DNA of 64,000 nucleotides from Fervidibacillus halotolerans (GTDB lineage Bacteria > Bacillota > Bacilli > Bacillales > Caldibacillaceae), in NCBI RefSeq assembly GCF_026547205.1, contig NZ_CP106877.1:186001-250000 (forward strand), given 5' to 3'. Position numbers and translations under genes: made by a program. Under the pieces are notes generated by a model. That model was not told where the DNA came from, ran no database searches, and saw nothing but the letters and a program-made list of their open reading frames with translations. Below, piece after piece: positions 15,625 to 25,242 of this stretch (its first letter is position 1; the number at the start of each line of letters is the position of its first letter).

Positions 15625-18357
15625 ATGGAAGACAGTCTCATTGAAAAAACCTTTTATCAATCTATGCTGCAGTCAGGGCATAGACATCCTATGAAAGATT
15701 TAGGTGAGCTTTTTTTCACAGAGCAAACAAAAGAAATACCCGATGCATCATATATCCGTTTTTCCCAAGGGGAAGTGTATTATCATCATAAAGATTACGA
15801 GGCGGCAATTTACAAATGGGAAAATGTACATAACGAACTGGAACCTTGGGCGAAAAAAAATATAGCCGATGCATATACAAAATTGGAGTTATTTTCAACC
15901 GCTGAAGAAATATACAAATCGATTGTAACGGATTCAAAAATCTTGAAAATAGAAATATTTTTCGGTTTGTTTGATCTGTATTTGCAACAAGAACGGGTAG
16001 AAGATGCGGATCAAATGATAAAACAAATGCTATCCCTTGATCCAGATTATTCAAATGTCACCGATCTTGCTCGAAATTTTTATGAAGAACATGAAAAATG
16101 GCTGGATGCGGTGAACTTGGCGATTCAAGAGGCCATTCGAACGGAGTCGGTCAACTGGTTTGACCTGCTGGACCATTATGTCCAAAAAGGGTACACCCTC
16201 AAGATCGATCTGGATCTGAAAATGTTGACCTATGCCTTATCCCTTTTATACCGAATTGATTTTTCCAAATTCGAACAACTCCTTTCAAATCTGTGGAAAA
16301 GTTATGAGGGAACTCCTCGATTTTTACAATGGGTGCAAGAAATGACGACATTCCTTTTAACTTTTGATTGGAAGACGGATCGAAATTGGCAACATCTCCC
16401 AAATATCCTCCAAGAAACATACGAACAGTTAACTTCCGGAACGTATGCATTTTCCTCTGTATCTGATATTATGCCTAACTTTCTTCGCTTATGGATCAAC
16501 ATAGTCCCTATTGAAAAAGCCGTTGTACCGAGTGCTTATATCTTTGCATGGCATGAGAAAATCAGGGGAGATATTCCGAAAGAATTGCTGGAGAGGGCTG
16601 AGAAAACAATTTTTGAAATTTCTCCGAAAGTAGACATATTTGATCATGTAATCCGTTTGTTTAAAGACGTGGAAAAATGGGCTGAAAATAATCAATTGGA
16701 AATTCATCAAATGTATAAACAATTGTTAAAGGAATTGGTGGATGATCGCCAATTAATCGGAGTTATAAGTGCATCCGGTTCGGAAAAAATGCATTTTATC
16801 CATTCCTTTTTAAATGAATCGATTTTTTATGAACAGCCAAATTCGATCGTTTCCTTATTCAAATATGATGATTCTTTATCAATTGAAGAGATTTCGGAAA
16901 AAGAAGTTTGCCACATATCCGATTTTGAACAATATCAAGTCATGATTTCTAAAAAACGTCCAATAGAAAATAGTTTGGTCCGTATCTTGTTTCCAAATCG
17001 TTTGCTACAGGATTATCCACTCACTTTAATGGAATTTCCCGAATATCCCGATTTCCAACGTATATCAAAACCAATGACCGATTATTTATATGCCATTGAT
17101 TCCCTCGTTTATTTTTGTAATGAAGTCCCATTAAAGGAAAGCGATTATTTCCTATTAAAGGGGATTCAACAAAAGTTTCCCGATCTACCAATTTGTTGTG
17201 TGATAAAAGAGCCGAATGGAAAAAATAACCAGAAAAATTTTTCCACAAATGAAATGAATCAATTTGCTAAACACGGAATTAGGGCATCGGTTTTTTATTA
17301 CTCTGCATCGAAAAAAGGAAGAAGGGAACTCGCCCAATCGTTAACAAAGCTAGTGGATGAAAAAAAGATAAAACATATTCGACCGATAAAATTTGTATTC
17401 TTTTTACAAAAATTGATGGATCATCTGTTAACTCAACGGGAGAAAATGGAGAATAAACGATTGGAATATATTGATCAACAGGAAGACTTAGCTTCACGAA
17501 TCCAAGGTGTTATTCATCAATTAAAAGATTTGGAAGAGGAAACGATTACTGTAATTCGTCATTCTTATCAAAATGTAAAAGATGATGTTAAAAAGGAAAT
17601 CATGGGAAAGTTACCGAAACTTTTAAAAGAAAAAGGGGACCGGATTACGGAAAATCACAAGTTTCATCATATTGTTCAACAGATTAATGAAGAAATGAAT
17701 GCCACAATTGAAACATTTATATTCGAAGAGATTCGACCACTTTTCTTTAATAAAATCCAAGATTGGTTAACTTTAGTGGAAGATGAACTAAAAAAGGGAA
17801 AAACCTTTCTCGATGAAGTTAATGATGGATTTTATTCCATGATTGGAGAAAGAAAATTCCAACTCCAATGGGATTTTCAAATAATTAATGATTGGCAAAG
17901 GGATGTTAACCGTTTGGCTGGAAGAATTCAGTTGGAAGAGGAACCGATTTTATCGCCGTATACCCCATATCAGTTGCTTCTAATTAGCACAGGGAAGATA
18001 TTAGATTGGTTAAAAAAAGATAAAGCATTCATTGCCAACCGATTTAAACAATATGTGAGAAGAAGGGATTATGAACGGGTGGCTCAAACGGTTGCGGAAA
18101 CATTTTTTTCATCCTTTATGATTTTAGAAAAGGGTTTTGAACAAGATATTCCCTCATTTTTTCAGCCATCCTTCGATCAACTGGAAAGGTTTGAAAGGGA
18201 GTTAAAAGAAGAGATTGCTGAAAAAAGACGGGAATTGGAAATGATAAAAAATCGTTCTACATCTTTTAGCGATCCACTCCAGTTTTTTGAGATTAGGAGA
18301 ATGCAATGGGAATTTCTTCTTAGAGCCCAACAATCATATGTACCGGTTTCGGGATAG
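15625..18357 (+). CDS. TPR protein fused to a degenerate dynamin-like (pseudo-GTPase) domain
   Basis: The 910-residue protein has no signal peptide. Residues 1-130 contain TPR-like helical pairs (SQGEVYYHHKDYEAAIYKWENV, DADQMIKQMLSLDPD split by others). From about 370 a domain follows the order of bacterial dynamins, but its nucleotide motifs are altered. The P-loop position reads GVISASGSE (379-387) in place of GxxxxGKS, the switch position LTLMEFPEYPDF (about 465) in place of DTPG, and the specificity position CVIKEPNG (about 523) in place of NKxD. The intervening DSLVYFCNEVPLKESD aligns with the usual DAVLFVxDxxxPLxESE. A long coiled-coil/helical tail follows from about 590. I infer a non-hydrolysing scaffold; membrane association is a guess. 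The ATG at 15625 is favoured by AGGGTGATC; an earlier in-frame ATG at 15589 lacks a site. Confidence 0.6.
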   Translation: MEDSLIEKTFYQSMLQSGHRHPMKDLGELFFTEQTKEIPDASYIRFSQGEVYYHHKDYEAAIYKWENVHNELEPWAKKNIADAYTKLELFSTAEEIYKSIVTDSKILKIEIFFGLFDLYLQQERVEDADQMIKQMLSLDPDYSNVTDLARNFYEEHEKWLDAVNLAIQEAIRTESVNWFDLLDHYVQKGYTLKIDLDLKMLTYALSLLYRIDFSKFEQLLSNLWKSYEGTPRFLQWVQEMTTFLLTFDWKTDRNWQHLPNILQETYEQLTSGTYAFSSVSDIMPNFLRLWINIVPIEKAVVPSAYIFAWHEKIRGDIPKELLERAEKTIFEISPKVDIFDHVIRLFKDVEKWAENNQLEIHQMYKQLLKELVDDRQLIGVISASGSEKMHFIHSFLNESIFYEQPNSIVSLFKYDDSLSIEEISEKEVCHISDFEQYQVMISKKRPIENSLVRILFPNRLLQDYPLTLMEFPEYPDFQRISKPMTDYLYAIDSLVYFCNEVPLKESDYFLLKGIQQKFPDLPICCVIKEPNGKNNQKNFSTNEMNQFAKHGIRASVFYYSASKKGRRELAQSLTKLVDEKKIKHIRPIKFVFFLQKLMDHLLTQREKMENKRLEYIDQQEDLASRIQGVIHQLKDLEEETITVIRHSYQNVKDDVKKEIMGKLPKLLKEKGDRITENHKFHHIVQQINEEMNATIETFIFEEIRPLFFNKIQDWLTLVEDELKKGKTFLDEVNDGFYSMIGERKFQLQWDFQIINDWQRDVNRLAGRIQLEEEPILSPYTPYQLLLISTGKILDWLKKDKAFIANRFKQYVRRRDYERVAQTVAETFFSSFMILEKGFEQDIPSFFQPSFDQLERFERELKEEIAEKRRELEMIKNRSTSFSDPLQFFEIRRMQWEFLLRAQQSYVPVSG

Positions 18358-18463
18358 ATCTATCGAGCTTTAATCGATTTGGAAATGGAGACATGCAACC
18401 GTTCTTTTTTTCCTTTGATCCCCATATATATGAAATATAAAGGATGGGGAGGTGTCCGTATAC

Positions 18464-18856
18464 ATGCAAGAACAACAAGAAATGATTACCGAAAAAATGG
18501 TAGAAACGTATTTCCAACTAAGTAAAAAGGCAAAGGAAATTGAAAGGGAATTATCCAATTTAAAAAAACGGTTCAATCAATATTTTGATTCGACAGTCGG
18601 TGAAAATCGAAAGGGTGAAATTGTATTTAATCATTATATCCTTCACCGGCAAATCCGTGTTTTAGAAAAATATCAAGAGGAAGAAGCGATAGCGAAATTA
18701 GAAGAAAAAAATTTAACCGATTTTATTAAAGTGGTAAAGCAAGTCGATACGGATAAAATAAAGGCCGCCATCGAGCTCGGGCTTGTGGATGCGGATTTTT
18801 TATCCCCTTATAAAAAGAAAAAATATTCGGCTGCCTTTCATGTAAAGGAACGATAA
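18464..18856 (+). CDS. Small coiled-coil protein of unknown function
   Basis: The 130-residue, highly charged protein is mostly helix, with a coiled-coil at residues 8-35 (LSKKAKEIERELSNLKKRF) and a second around 60-85. It has no membrane segment and no recognisable enzyme motif. The C-terminal part LTDFIKVVKQVDTDKIKAAIELGLVDADFL looks like a small helical domain. GGGGAGGTG sits 9 nt before the ATG at 18464; an in-frame GTG at 18452 overlaps that site. The gene is 106 bp after the TPR-pseudodynamin gene and in the same direction, so the two may be linked. Confidence 0.6.
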   Translation: MQEQQEMITEKMVETYFQLSKKAKEIERELSNLKKRFNQYFDSTVGENRKGEIVFNHYILHRQIRVLEKYQEEEAIAKLEEKNLTDFIKVVKQVDTDKIKAAIELGLVDADFLSPYKKKKYSAAFHVKER

Positions 18857-19026
18857 ATCAGTTCGTATGTGTTAAATTCAGACGAAAGTATATACCCCTT
18901 GTTGTTCTTTTTTTTTGCAAAAAACAATCCAAAACAGGTGAAAGGGAACGGATTTCGACTGTTTCGCTACGGTTACGAATAGTGTATAATATGTATATAA
19001 AACTTTTTTCATAGAAGGGATGGGAA

Positions 19027-19887
19027 ATGAAAGAGATCACCGACAGTTTAAAAGAACCATTCGATACAAAAGCGATCGATTATATTACACTACTAAATTT
19101 TGATGAAACCCTTACCCACCAATTATCTCTTCAAAAACTACCCCATGAATGGATTGATTTTTCAGATATACACCATAAAAATGGCTTTTGCGAAGAAACA
19201 TCTCTAAAAAAAATTCGATCCCGACTCCAAAAAAGAAAAGTTAGTAAGCTTTCTTATATCGGAAGCGGAAACTATCATTATGTTACCTATTTATTTTTAG
19301 AAAGGATTAACCGACCCTTTTCCCTTATTTTATTTGATCATCACTCGGATCTTTTTGACCATGGGCCACTGATTTCTTGTGGGTCTTGGGTGAAATATTC
19401 CCTTTATCATTTTCATCATTTAAACAAAGTAGTAATCATCGGTGTAAACGAGGAAGATTATCATTATTTTCAAAATAATCCGATTTTTAAAGAAAAAATC
19501 ATGATGATTAATGAACAAAAATTGTATCGGACGCCGTTACATATTTTAGTAAACGATATTCGGGAACATTTAAAAGATGAAAAAAGGATTTATATTAGTG
19601 TTGATAAAGATGTGTTAAACCCATCGGAAGCTGTCACCAATTGGGATCAAGGTAGCATGTCCGTCGTACAAATGTTGTATATTATCGAAAAACTATTATC
19701 CCATTATTCGTTTATAGGGATGGATGTATGTGGAGAATTTATTAAAAATATTGAAAGTGAATATAAATTTGTGGCATTGGATCGGGTGAAAATGAATGAA
19801 ATTGTAAATGTTACGCTAGCCGGTTTTATAAAAGGATTATCTGAGGGAGACGATCAAGGACATTCTTCGTCTGTACATGCAACGTAG
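19027..19887 (+). CDS. Arginase/ureohydrolase-fold enzyme of unknown substrate
   Basis: The 286-residue protein has the full set of metal ligands of the arginase fold: His84 (GSGNYH), Asp104/His106/Asp108 (FDHHSD) and Asp193/Asp195 (ISVDKDVLNP). A binuclear Mn centre is therefore likely. Overall it is diverged: DHHSD replaces the usual DAHxD, and the Asn/Ser loop after the first His seen in true arginases is absent. It is not clearly an arginase, agmatinase or formimidoylglutamase. No arginine, polyamine or histidine genes are adjacent. A TATAAT at 18985-18990 may belong to its promoter. Confidence 0.72.
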   Translation: MKEITDSLKEPFDTKAIDYITLLNFDETLTHQLSLQKLPHEWIDFSDIHHKNGFCEETSLKKIRSRLQKRKVSKLSYIGSGNYHYVTYLFLERINRPFSLILFDHHSDLFDHGPLISCGSWVKYSLYHFHHLNKVVIIGVNEEDYHYFQNNPIFKEKIMMINEQKLYRTPLHILVNDIREHLKDEKRIYISVDKDVLNPSEAVTNWDQGSMSVVQMLYIIEKLLSHYSFIGMDVCGEFIKNIESEYKFVALDRVKMNEIVNVTLAGFIKGLSEGDDQGHSSSVHAT

Positions 19888-19975
19888 CAATCCCTTTATT
19901 TTTCTGTGACAATGAAAATGTAAATTCATTCATTTTCACCGGTTACCTCTCTTTTTTATATAGGCCACTCAAGGA

Positions 19976-19993
19976 TTGTGAAATATTTCACAT
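19976..19993. promoter_or_regulatory. Rex operator upstream of adhE
   Basis: TTGTGAAATATTTCACAT differs from the Rex consensus TTGTGAAnnnnTTCACAA only at the last positions. It lies about 140 bp before adhE and 40 bp upstream of a TATAAT at 20034-20039. Rex, a NADH-sensing repressor, typically controls fermentative alcohol dehydrogenase genes. Confidence 0.8.
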
Positions 19994-20134
19994 AATAGCC
20001 ATAATTTTTCTGCCCAATCGTCCATTGTTCAGTTATAATAAAAGTGAGTTAAGAACTCATTTATTTTTATAGCTTTGTGGGTCAGTAAATGACCGTGATG
20101 GACAAAAAACGACCAATAAAAGGGGGAATATGAA

Positions 20135-22741
20135 ATGTCCACGAAAGAAAAACAAGTGAAAAAAACCGTTGACTCTTATAAGGAAGTTGATGAGTTAGTA
20201 AAAAAGGGTCAGAAGGCGCTCGAACAATTTATGGACTTGGATCAAGAAAAAGTTGATTATATTGTCAAAGAAATGGCGTTGGCTGGTCTAAATGAACATA
20301 TGAAATTAGCAAAAATGGCATATGATGAAACGAAACGTGGCGTGTATGAAGATAAGGTTATTAAAAATCTTTTTGCTACAGAATACATCTATCATCATAT
20401 TAAATACGATAAAACAGTTGGTATTATTAAGGAAAATGATCATGAAGGAATTGTAGAAATTGCCGAACCAGTAGGTGTAATCGCTGGAGTCACTCCCGTT
20501 ACGAATCCGACTTCCACGACGATGTTCAAAGCGTTAATTTCAATTAAGACGCGAAATCCAATCATTTTTGCATTCCATCCTTCTGCACAACAATGTAGTA
20601 AGGAAGCAGCAAAAACATTGTTAGAAGCAGCTGTGAAAGCAGGAGCTCCAGAAAACTGTATTCAATGGATCGAACATCCGGCTGTTGAAGCGACCCAATA
20701 TTTAATGAAACATCCTGGAATTTCGTTGATTTTAGCAACGGGTGGTTCAGGAATGGTGAAATCCGCATACAGTTCTGGAAAGCCTGCCCTCGGAGTTGGC
20801 CCAGGAAACGTTCCTTGCTATATTGAAAAAACGGCCAATATTAAACGGGCGGTCAACGACTTAATTTTATCGAAAACCTTCGATAACGGAATGATTTGTG
20901 CTTCTGAACAAGCGGTTATCATCGATAAAGAAATTTATACGAAAGTGAAAAACGAATTAATTAGTAATAACTGTTATTTCTTAAGCAAAGATGAAAAGAA
21001 AAAAGTGGAAAAAGTGGTTATTAATGAGGAAACCGGATCCGTAAACCCGGTCATCGTCGGTATGCCTGCAGAGGTAATCGCAAATATGGCTGGGGTGAAA
21101 GTGCCAGAAAAAACGAAAATATTACTTGCTGAAATTGAAAAAGTAGGACCGGAAGAACCCCTTTCCAGAGAAAAATTAAGTCCGGTATTGGCATGCTTTA
21201 AAGTAAACAGTACAGAAGAAGGAATCCAACGGGCAGAACAAATGCTAGCCTTTGGAGGACTCGGTCACTCCGCTGTTATTCATTCGGAAAACGATGACGT
21301 CATTCTTGAATATGGAAGACGAATGAAAGCAGGACGGGTCATCGTCAACCAACCGTCATCCCAAGGAGCCATCGGTGATATTTATAACGCATATATTCCA
21401 TCCTTGACATTAGGTTGCGGAACCTATGGAGGAAACTCGGTATCGACAAACGTCGGTGCAACACATTTAGTCAATAAAAAGACTGTAGCGAAGAGACGTG
21501 TAAATATGCAATGGTTTAAAGTTCCACCGAAAATATACTTTGAAAAAAATGCAACTCAATATTTGTCTAAAATGCCGAACATTTCACGGGCTTTTATCGT
21601 AACGGACCCAGGTATGGTAAAACTCGGATATGTGGATAAAGTATTGTATCACTTACGGAATCGTCCGGATTACGTTCATTGTGAAATTTTCTCGGAAGTG
21701 GAACCAGATCCGTCCGTTGACACGGTGATGAAAGGCGTCGAAATGATGTTCAATTTCCAACCGGATGTCATCATCGCCTTAGGTGGAGGTTCTCCGATGG
21801 ATGCGGCAAAAGCGATGTGGTTATTTTACGAACATCCGGAAATCGAATTTAACGGTTTGAAACAGAAATTTTTAGATATTCGGAAACGGGTATTTAAATA
21901 TCCACAATTAGGTGGAAAGGCAAAAATGGTTGCCATACCAACGACATCTGGAACCGGATCGGAAGTGACATCTTTCTCCGTTATAACTGACAAAGATCTA
22001 GACATTAAATATCCGTTAGCTGACTATGAAATGACACCAGATGTTGCCATTATCGACCCAACCTATGTGATGTCTGTACCGAAAACTGTTACAGCAGACA
22101 CTGGAATGGACGTTTTGACCCATGCAATTGAAGCGTACGTATCCAATATGGCAAATGATTATACCGACGGATTGGCGATCAAAGCAATTCAATTAGTATT
22201 TGAATATTTGCCACGGGCTTATAAAAATGGAAATGATGAACTAGCTCGGGAAAAAATGCATAATGCTTCAACGATTGCGGGTATGGCATTTTCCAACGCG
22301 TTTCTCGGAATTAACCATAGTTTAGCCCATAAACTTGGCGGTGCATTTAAAATCGCCCACGGGCGTGCAAATACCGTATTGTTGCCGCACGTAATCCGAT
22401 ACAATGCAACCAAACCGACGAAATTTGCTGCATTTCCAAAATACGAACATTTCAAAGCTGACGTGCGATATGCAGAAATTGCGAAAATTCTCGGTCTTCC
22501 TGCAAGAACGACCGAAGAAGGCGTGGAAAGTTTGATTCAAGCTATTGTTAACTTAGCGAAGGAATTGGATATTCCAATGAGTTTAGAAGCAAATGGCATT
22601 GATCGGGAAGAATTTGAAAGTAAAGTAGCTGAACTTGCAGATCTTGCCTTTGAAGATCAATGTACGACTGCAAATCCGAAATTACCTCTTGTGAGTGAAT
22701 TGGAAGAGATTTACCGAAAAGCTTATATCGGTGTAAAATAA
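20135..22741 (+). CDS. adhE: Bifunctional acetaldehyde-CoA / alcohol dehydrogenase
   Basis: The 868-residue fusion enzyme reduces acetyl-CoA to acetaldehyde and then ethanol, reoxidising two NADH in fermentation. The N-terminal aldehyde dehydrogenase domain (1-440) has the catalytic cysteine in NGMICASEQ (about 255) and the NAD loop VGPGNVPCYIE. The C-terminal iron-dependent alcohol dehydrogenase domain (450-868) shows GGGSPMDAAKAMW, PTTSGTGSEVT and iron-ligand histidines in GINHSLAHKLGGAFKIAHGRAN. Enzymes of this type assemble into helical spirosomes. It is monocistronic with its own Rex operator and terminator. Together with pflB 33 kb away it indicates formate/ethanol fermentation. Confidence 0.96.
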   Translation: MSTKEKQVKKTVDSYKEVDELVKKGQKALEQFMDLDQEKVDYIVKEMALAGLNEHMKLAKMAYDETKRGVYEDKVIKNLFATEYIYHHIKYDKTVGIIKENDHEGIVEIAEPVGVIAGVTPVTNPTSTTMFKALISIKTRNPIIFAFHPSAQQCSKEAAKTLLEAAVKAGAPENCIQWIEHPAVEATQYLMKHPGISLILATGGSGMVKSAYSSGKPALGVGPGNVPCYIEKTANIKRAVNDLILSKTFDNGMICASEQAVIIDKEIYTKVKNELISNNCYFLSKDEKKKVEKVVINEETGSVNPVIVGMPAEVIANMAGVKVPEKTKILLAEIEKVGPEEPLSREKLSPVLACFKVNSTEEGIQRAEQMLAFGGLGHSAVIHSENDDVILEYGRRMKAGRVIVNQPSSQGAIGDIYNAYIPSLTLGCGTYGGNSVSTNVGATHLVNKKTVAKRRVNMQWFKVPPKIYFEKNATQYLSKMPNISRAFIVTDPGMVKLGYVDKVLYHLRNRPDYVHCEIFSEVEPDPSVDTVMKGVEMMFNFQPDVIIALGGGSPMDAAKAMWLFYEHPEIEFNGLKQKFLDIRKRVFKYPQLGGKAKMVAIPTTSGTGSEVTSFSVITDKDLDIKYPLADYEMTPDVAIIDPTYVMSVPKTVTADTGMDVLTHAIEAYVSNMANDYTDGLAIKAIQLVFEYLPRAYKNGNDELAREKMHNASTIAGMAFSNAFLGINHSLAHKLGGAFKIAHGRANTVLLPHVIRYNATKPTKFAAFPKYEHFKADVRYAEIAKILGLPARTTEEGVESLIQAIVNLAKELDIPMSLEANGIDREEFESKVAELADLAFEDQCTTANPKLPLVSELEEIYRKAYIGVK

Positions 22742-22754
22742 AATAATAAAAAGG

Positions 22755-22806
22755 GAAAAACTGTCTCATAAGGCGAGAAATCGTTTGAGGAGACAGTTTT
22801 TCTTTT
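22755..22806 (+). terminator. Terminator after adhE
   Basis: AAAAACTGTCTC and GAGACAGTTTTT form a long stem just after the adhE stop, followed by TCTTTT. Confidence 0.82.
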
Positions 22807-22916
22807 AACAAAGAAGAATCGTAAACACGATTTCCGTGATTAAAGTAAATGAAAGTTTAGGTTCTTTCAGTTTTATTGTAAAATAAATGTAATACGAATT
22901 GGAGGAGTGAATCATT

Positions 22917-24923
22917 GTGGCTATAGGAAGAAACGATCCTTGTCCGTGTGGCAGTGGAAAAAAATATAAACATTGTTGTGGAAAAACGAATGTCGTTTCC
23001 CTCAATTATATCATTTTAGATGAGCTGAAAAAAATACAATTTGACATACTTTCCTTTGCTGATCAATACTTGCAAAATATGGATATGAAAAACTTGCGGA
23101 AGATTGCCCCGAGGATCAAAAAACAGCATATTTCTGACGACATGCTCGATGTTCTCTTTTCATATTGGTATATTCTGAACGGAAAAACCAAGGATGGACA
23201 ACCAATTTTAAAAACTTTTGTTGCAAAAGAAATTTCTTTAATTCAACGATCAAAGACTAGGTCAATTGTTGGAAATTGGCCAGGAAATCTTCATGTCGCG
23301 TTTGGTTTGGTGGAGAAAATTAATCCGCAAAAATTTGAAATTTTTGATTGGCTTAGTGAAAGAACTTATACCGTTTATACGAAGGAAGATATTGTAGATC
23401 ATACGATTCATTTTACGTTACTCCTTCCCTTTGAAAATGGAAACTGGTTTCAAATCGGTCCCCCATTGAATATTTCACCCCGTTTCCTAACCCCACTGAA
23501 CGATTGGATTTACGACGCGTTTGAAACTTCTGGAAAAGATGATCCAGAAAGCTTTTTACGGGAAGAGTTCATCCTTCTGTTTAATGAATTAATGGGTAAA
23601 CTGAAACAATTGGATTGTGAAGAAAACGAAACAGCCTTGGAGAAACAACCGAAAGAAGAAGTTTCCATTGATATTCCAATTCAAAAAGCTATTGAAATCA
23701 TCAAGTGGAAAAAACCTGTATATCGACAAGTAATTGAAGAATTGCTGGAGGATGTAGAAATGCTCGGTTCATTGGATGATGAAATTCCAGCGAAAGCACT
23801 GGCCCTTTGGTTTACTTTTTGTGAAGAAAAACAGCCTACGATTAAAAAGCCGGACATATATATAGCTGCATTAATTTATACATTTCAATCGTTAAACTTG
23901 TTACAAACCGCTTTTACATATTCTAAATTGGCGACGATGTATGGAGTTTCTTCATCAAGTATTTCAAAAGTTGCAAATGAAATGATGGATTTTTTTTATG
24001 AAAAAGCACTTGAGGCTTCGGAAGGGGTTCAATATCGGACACTCCAAGAACCAAGGGCAGTGGAAAGAACGACTTGGTTGTTAGGATTACAACTGCAAGA
24101 AGAGGAATTTGATAGGGATGATGAGACCCAATCCTTTTTCGAAAACAAACAAATCGAAGACAAGCTAAAAACATTGACATCCCCTAGACACCGTGCTCAA
24201 GCCTTGCTATACGATGCCTTTGAATCAGAGGGAGAAGAAAAATTGAATTTAGCGAAAGAGGCACTCAAAATATATTCGAATAGTCCCGACGCCTATACAA
24301 TTTTAGCAGAATTTGAACGTGATGAAGAAGCCGCTTTCGATTGGTTGGAAAAAGGGGTAAAAGTCGGCTCTGAAGAATGGAAAGAAGAAATGAAAGATAG
24401 AAATTATCCCTTTTGGAGTGATGTTGAAACCCGCCCGTTTATGCGTGCAAAATATAATTACGCCTTATTAGCAAAATGGCTGGGGAAAATATCGGATGCG
24501 ATTACCCAATTTGAAGAGCTCTTGAAATTAAATCCTAACGATAATCAGGGAGCTCGTTATTTATTGATTCCATATTGTATTCAGGAAGGAATGGTTCAAA
24601 AGACGAAACAGATTATTGAACAATATGGAGATGAGGATACGGTTTTTTTTCACATGTATACCTTAATGATTGAATTAGAATTAAATGGAATAACCCCCAC
24701 CGCAAAATCAATTTGGAAAAAAATGTTAAAAAGAAATCGTTATATCACCGATTATTTAACGGGGAAAAAGAAATTACCTGAAGAAATTCCTTTTCATTAT
24801 TCATTTGGTTCTAAGGAAGAAGCTGAAATTTTAGTAGAAGAAATTTATGATATTTTGATTGAACGTAAGAAAATTCGTGAGGGATTAACAAAACTTCTTG
24901 GAGAAAAGCTTTCATTACATTAG
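22917..24923 (+). CDS. SEC-C metal-binding / helix-turn-helix / TPR protein
   Basis: The 668-residue protein starts with a SEC-C zinc motif, [18 protein letters not shown] (C9, C11, C20, C21), as found at the SecA C-terminus. A middle helical region around 260-370 ends in a cyclin/HTH-like element, [19 protein letters not shown]. The C-terminal third has TPR-like repeats ([40 protein letters not shown] read separately). No enzymatic motif is seen. Similar multi-domain proteins occur in Bacillaceae without assigned function. The start is GTG at 22917 with GGAGGAG upstream. It appears monocistronic. Confidence 0.7.
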   Translation: MAIGRNDPCPCGSGKKYKHCCGKTNVVSLNYIILDELKKIQFDILSFADQYLQNMDMKNLRKIAPRIKKQHISDDMLDVLFSYWYILNGKTKDGQPILKTFVAKEISLIQRSKTRSIVGNWPGNLHVAFGLVEKINPQKFEIFDWLSERTYTVYTKEDIVDHTIHFTLLLPFENGNWFQIGPPLNISPRFLTPLNDWIYDAFETSGKDDPESFLREEFILLFNELMGKLKQLDCEENETALEKQPKEEVSIDIPIQKAIEIIKWKKPVYRQVIEELLEDVEMLGSLDDEIPAKALALWFTFCEEKQPTIKKPDIYIAALIYTFQSLNLLQTAFTYSKLATMYGVSSSSISKVANEMMDFFYEKALEASEGVQYRTLQEPRAVERTTWLLGLQLQEEEFDRDDETQSFFENKQIEDKLKTLTSPRHRAQALLYDAFESEGEEKLNLAKEALKIYSNSPDAYTILAEFERDEEAAFDWLEKGVKVGSEEWKEEMKDRNYPFWSDVETRPFMRAKYNYALLAKWLGKISDAITQFEELLKLNPNDNQGARYLLIPYCIQEGMVQKTKQIIEQYGDEDTVFFHMYTLMIELELNGITPTAKSIWKKMLKRNRYITDYLTGKKKLPEEIPFHYSFGSKEEAEILVEEIYDILIERKKIREGLTKLLGEKLSLH

Positions 24924-24928
24924 GAGAG

Positions 24929-24960
24929 AAAGGCGGTGGTTTGCGGCCACTGCCTTTTTA
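24929..24960 (+). terminator. Terminator after the SEC-C protein gene
   Basis: AAAGGCGGTGG pairs with CCACTGCCTTT around TTTGCGG, followed by a T run, directly after the stop codon. Confidence 0.82.
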
Positions 24961-25032
24961 GAACTGTTCGATTCCTTTGAAATGCGGATCATTTATTAGA
25001 TGGTTTCAAAATTTGAATACTCTACATATAAT

Positions 25033-25050
25033 ATGTGAAAAATTACACAA
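25033..25050. promoter_or_regulatory. Rex-like palindrome upstream of the EAL gene
   Basis: ATGTGAAAAATTACACAA matches the idealised Rex site TTGTGAAATATTTCACAA at 15 of 18 positions. It starts immediately after a TATAAT (25027-25032), a position expected for repression. The -35 region is weak. A CRP/Fnr-type regulator (TGTGA-N6-TCACA) would be an alternative reader. Confidence 0.45.
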
Positions 25051-25242
25051 ATAAAAAAGAGCGTTTAAATTTATACAACCGAGAAAGATTTCTTAAATGT
25101 AAAAAAATGGGAAACACTACCGATATATAAAATAAGGTAATGTTTTCTAGATGAAATCCATATATTTCAATTCGGAAAAATTGATACAACAGGTTCATAG
25201 ACTTTTTTCATAAAAAAAGAGAATGAAAAGGAAGGATGGACC

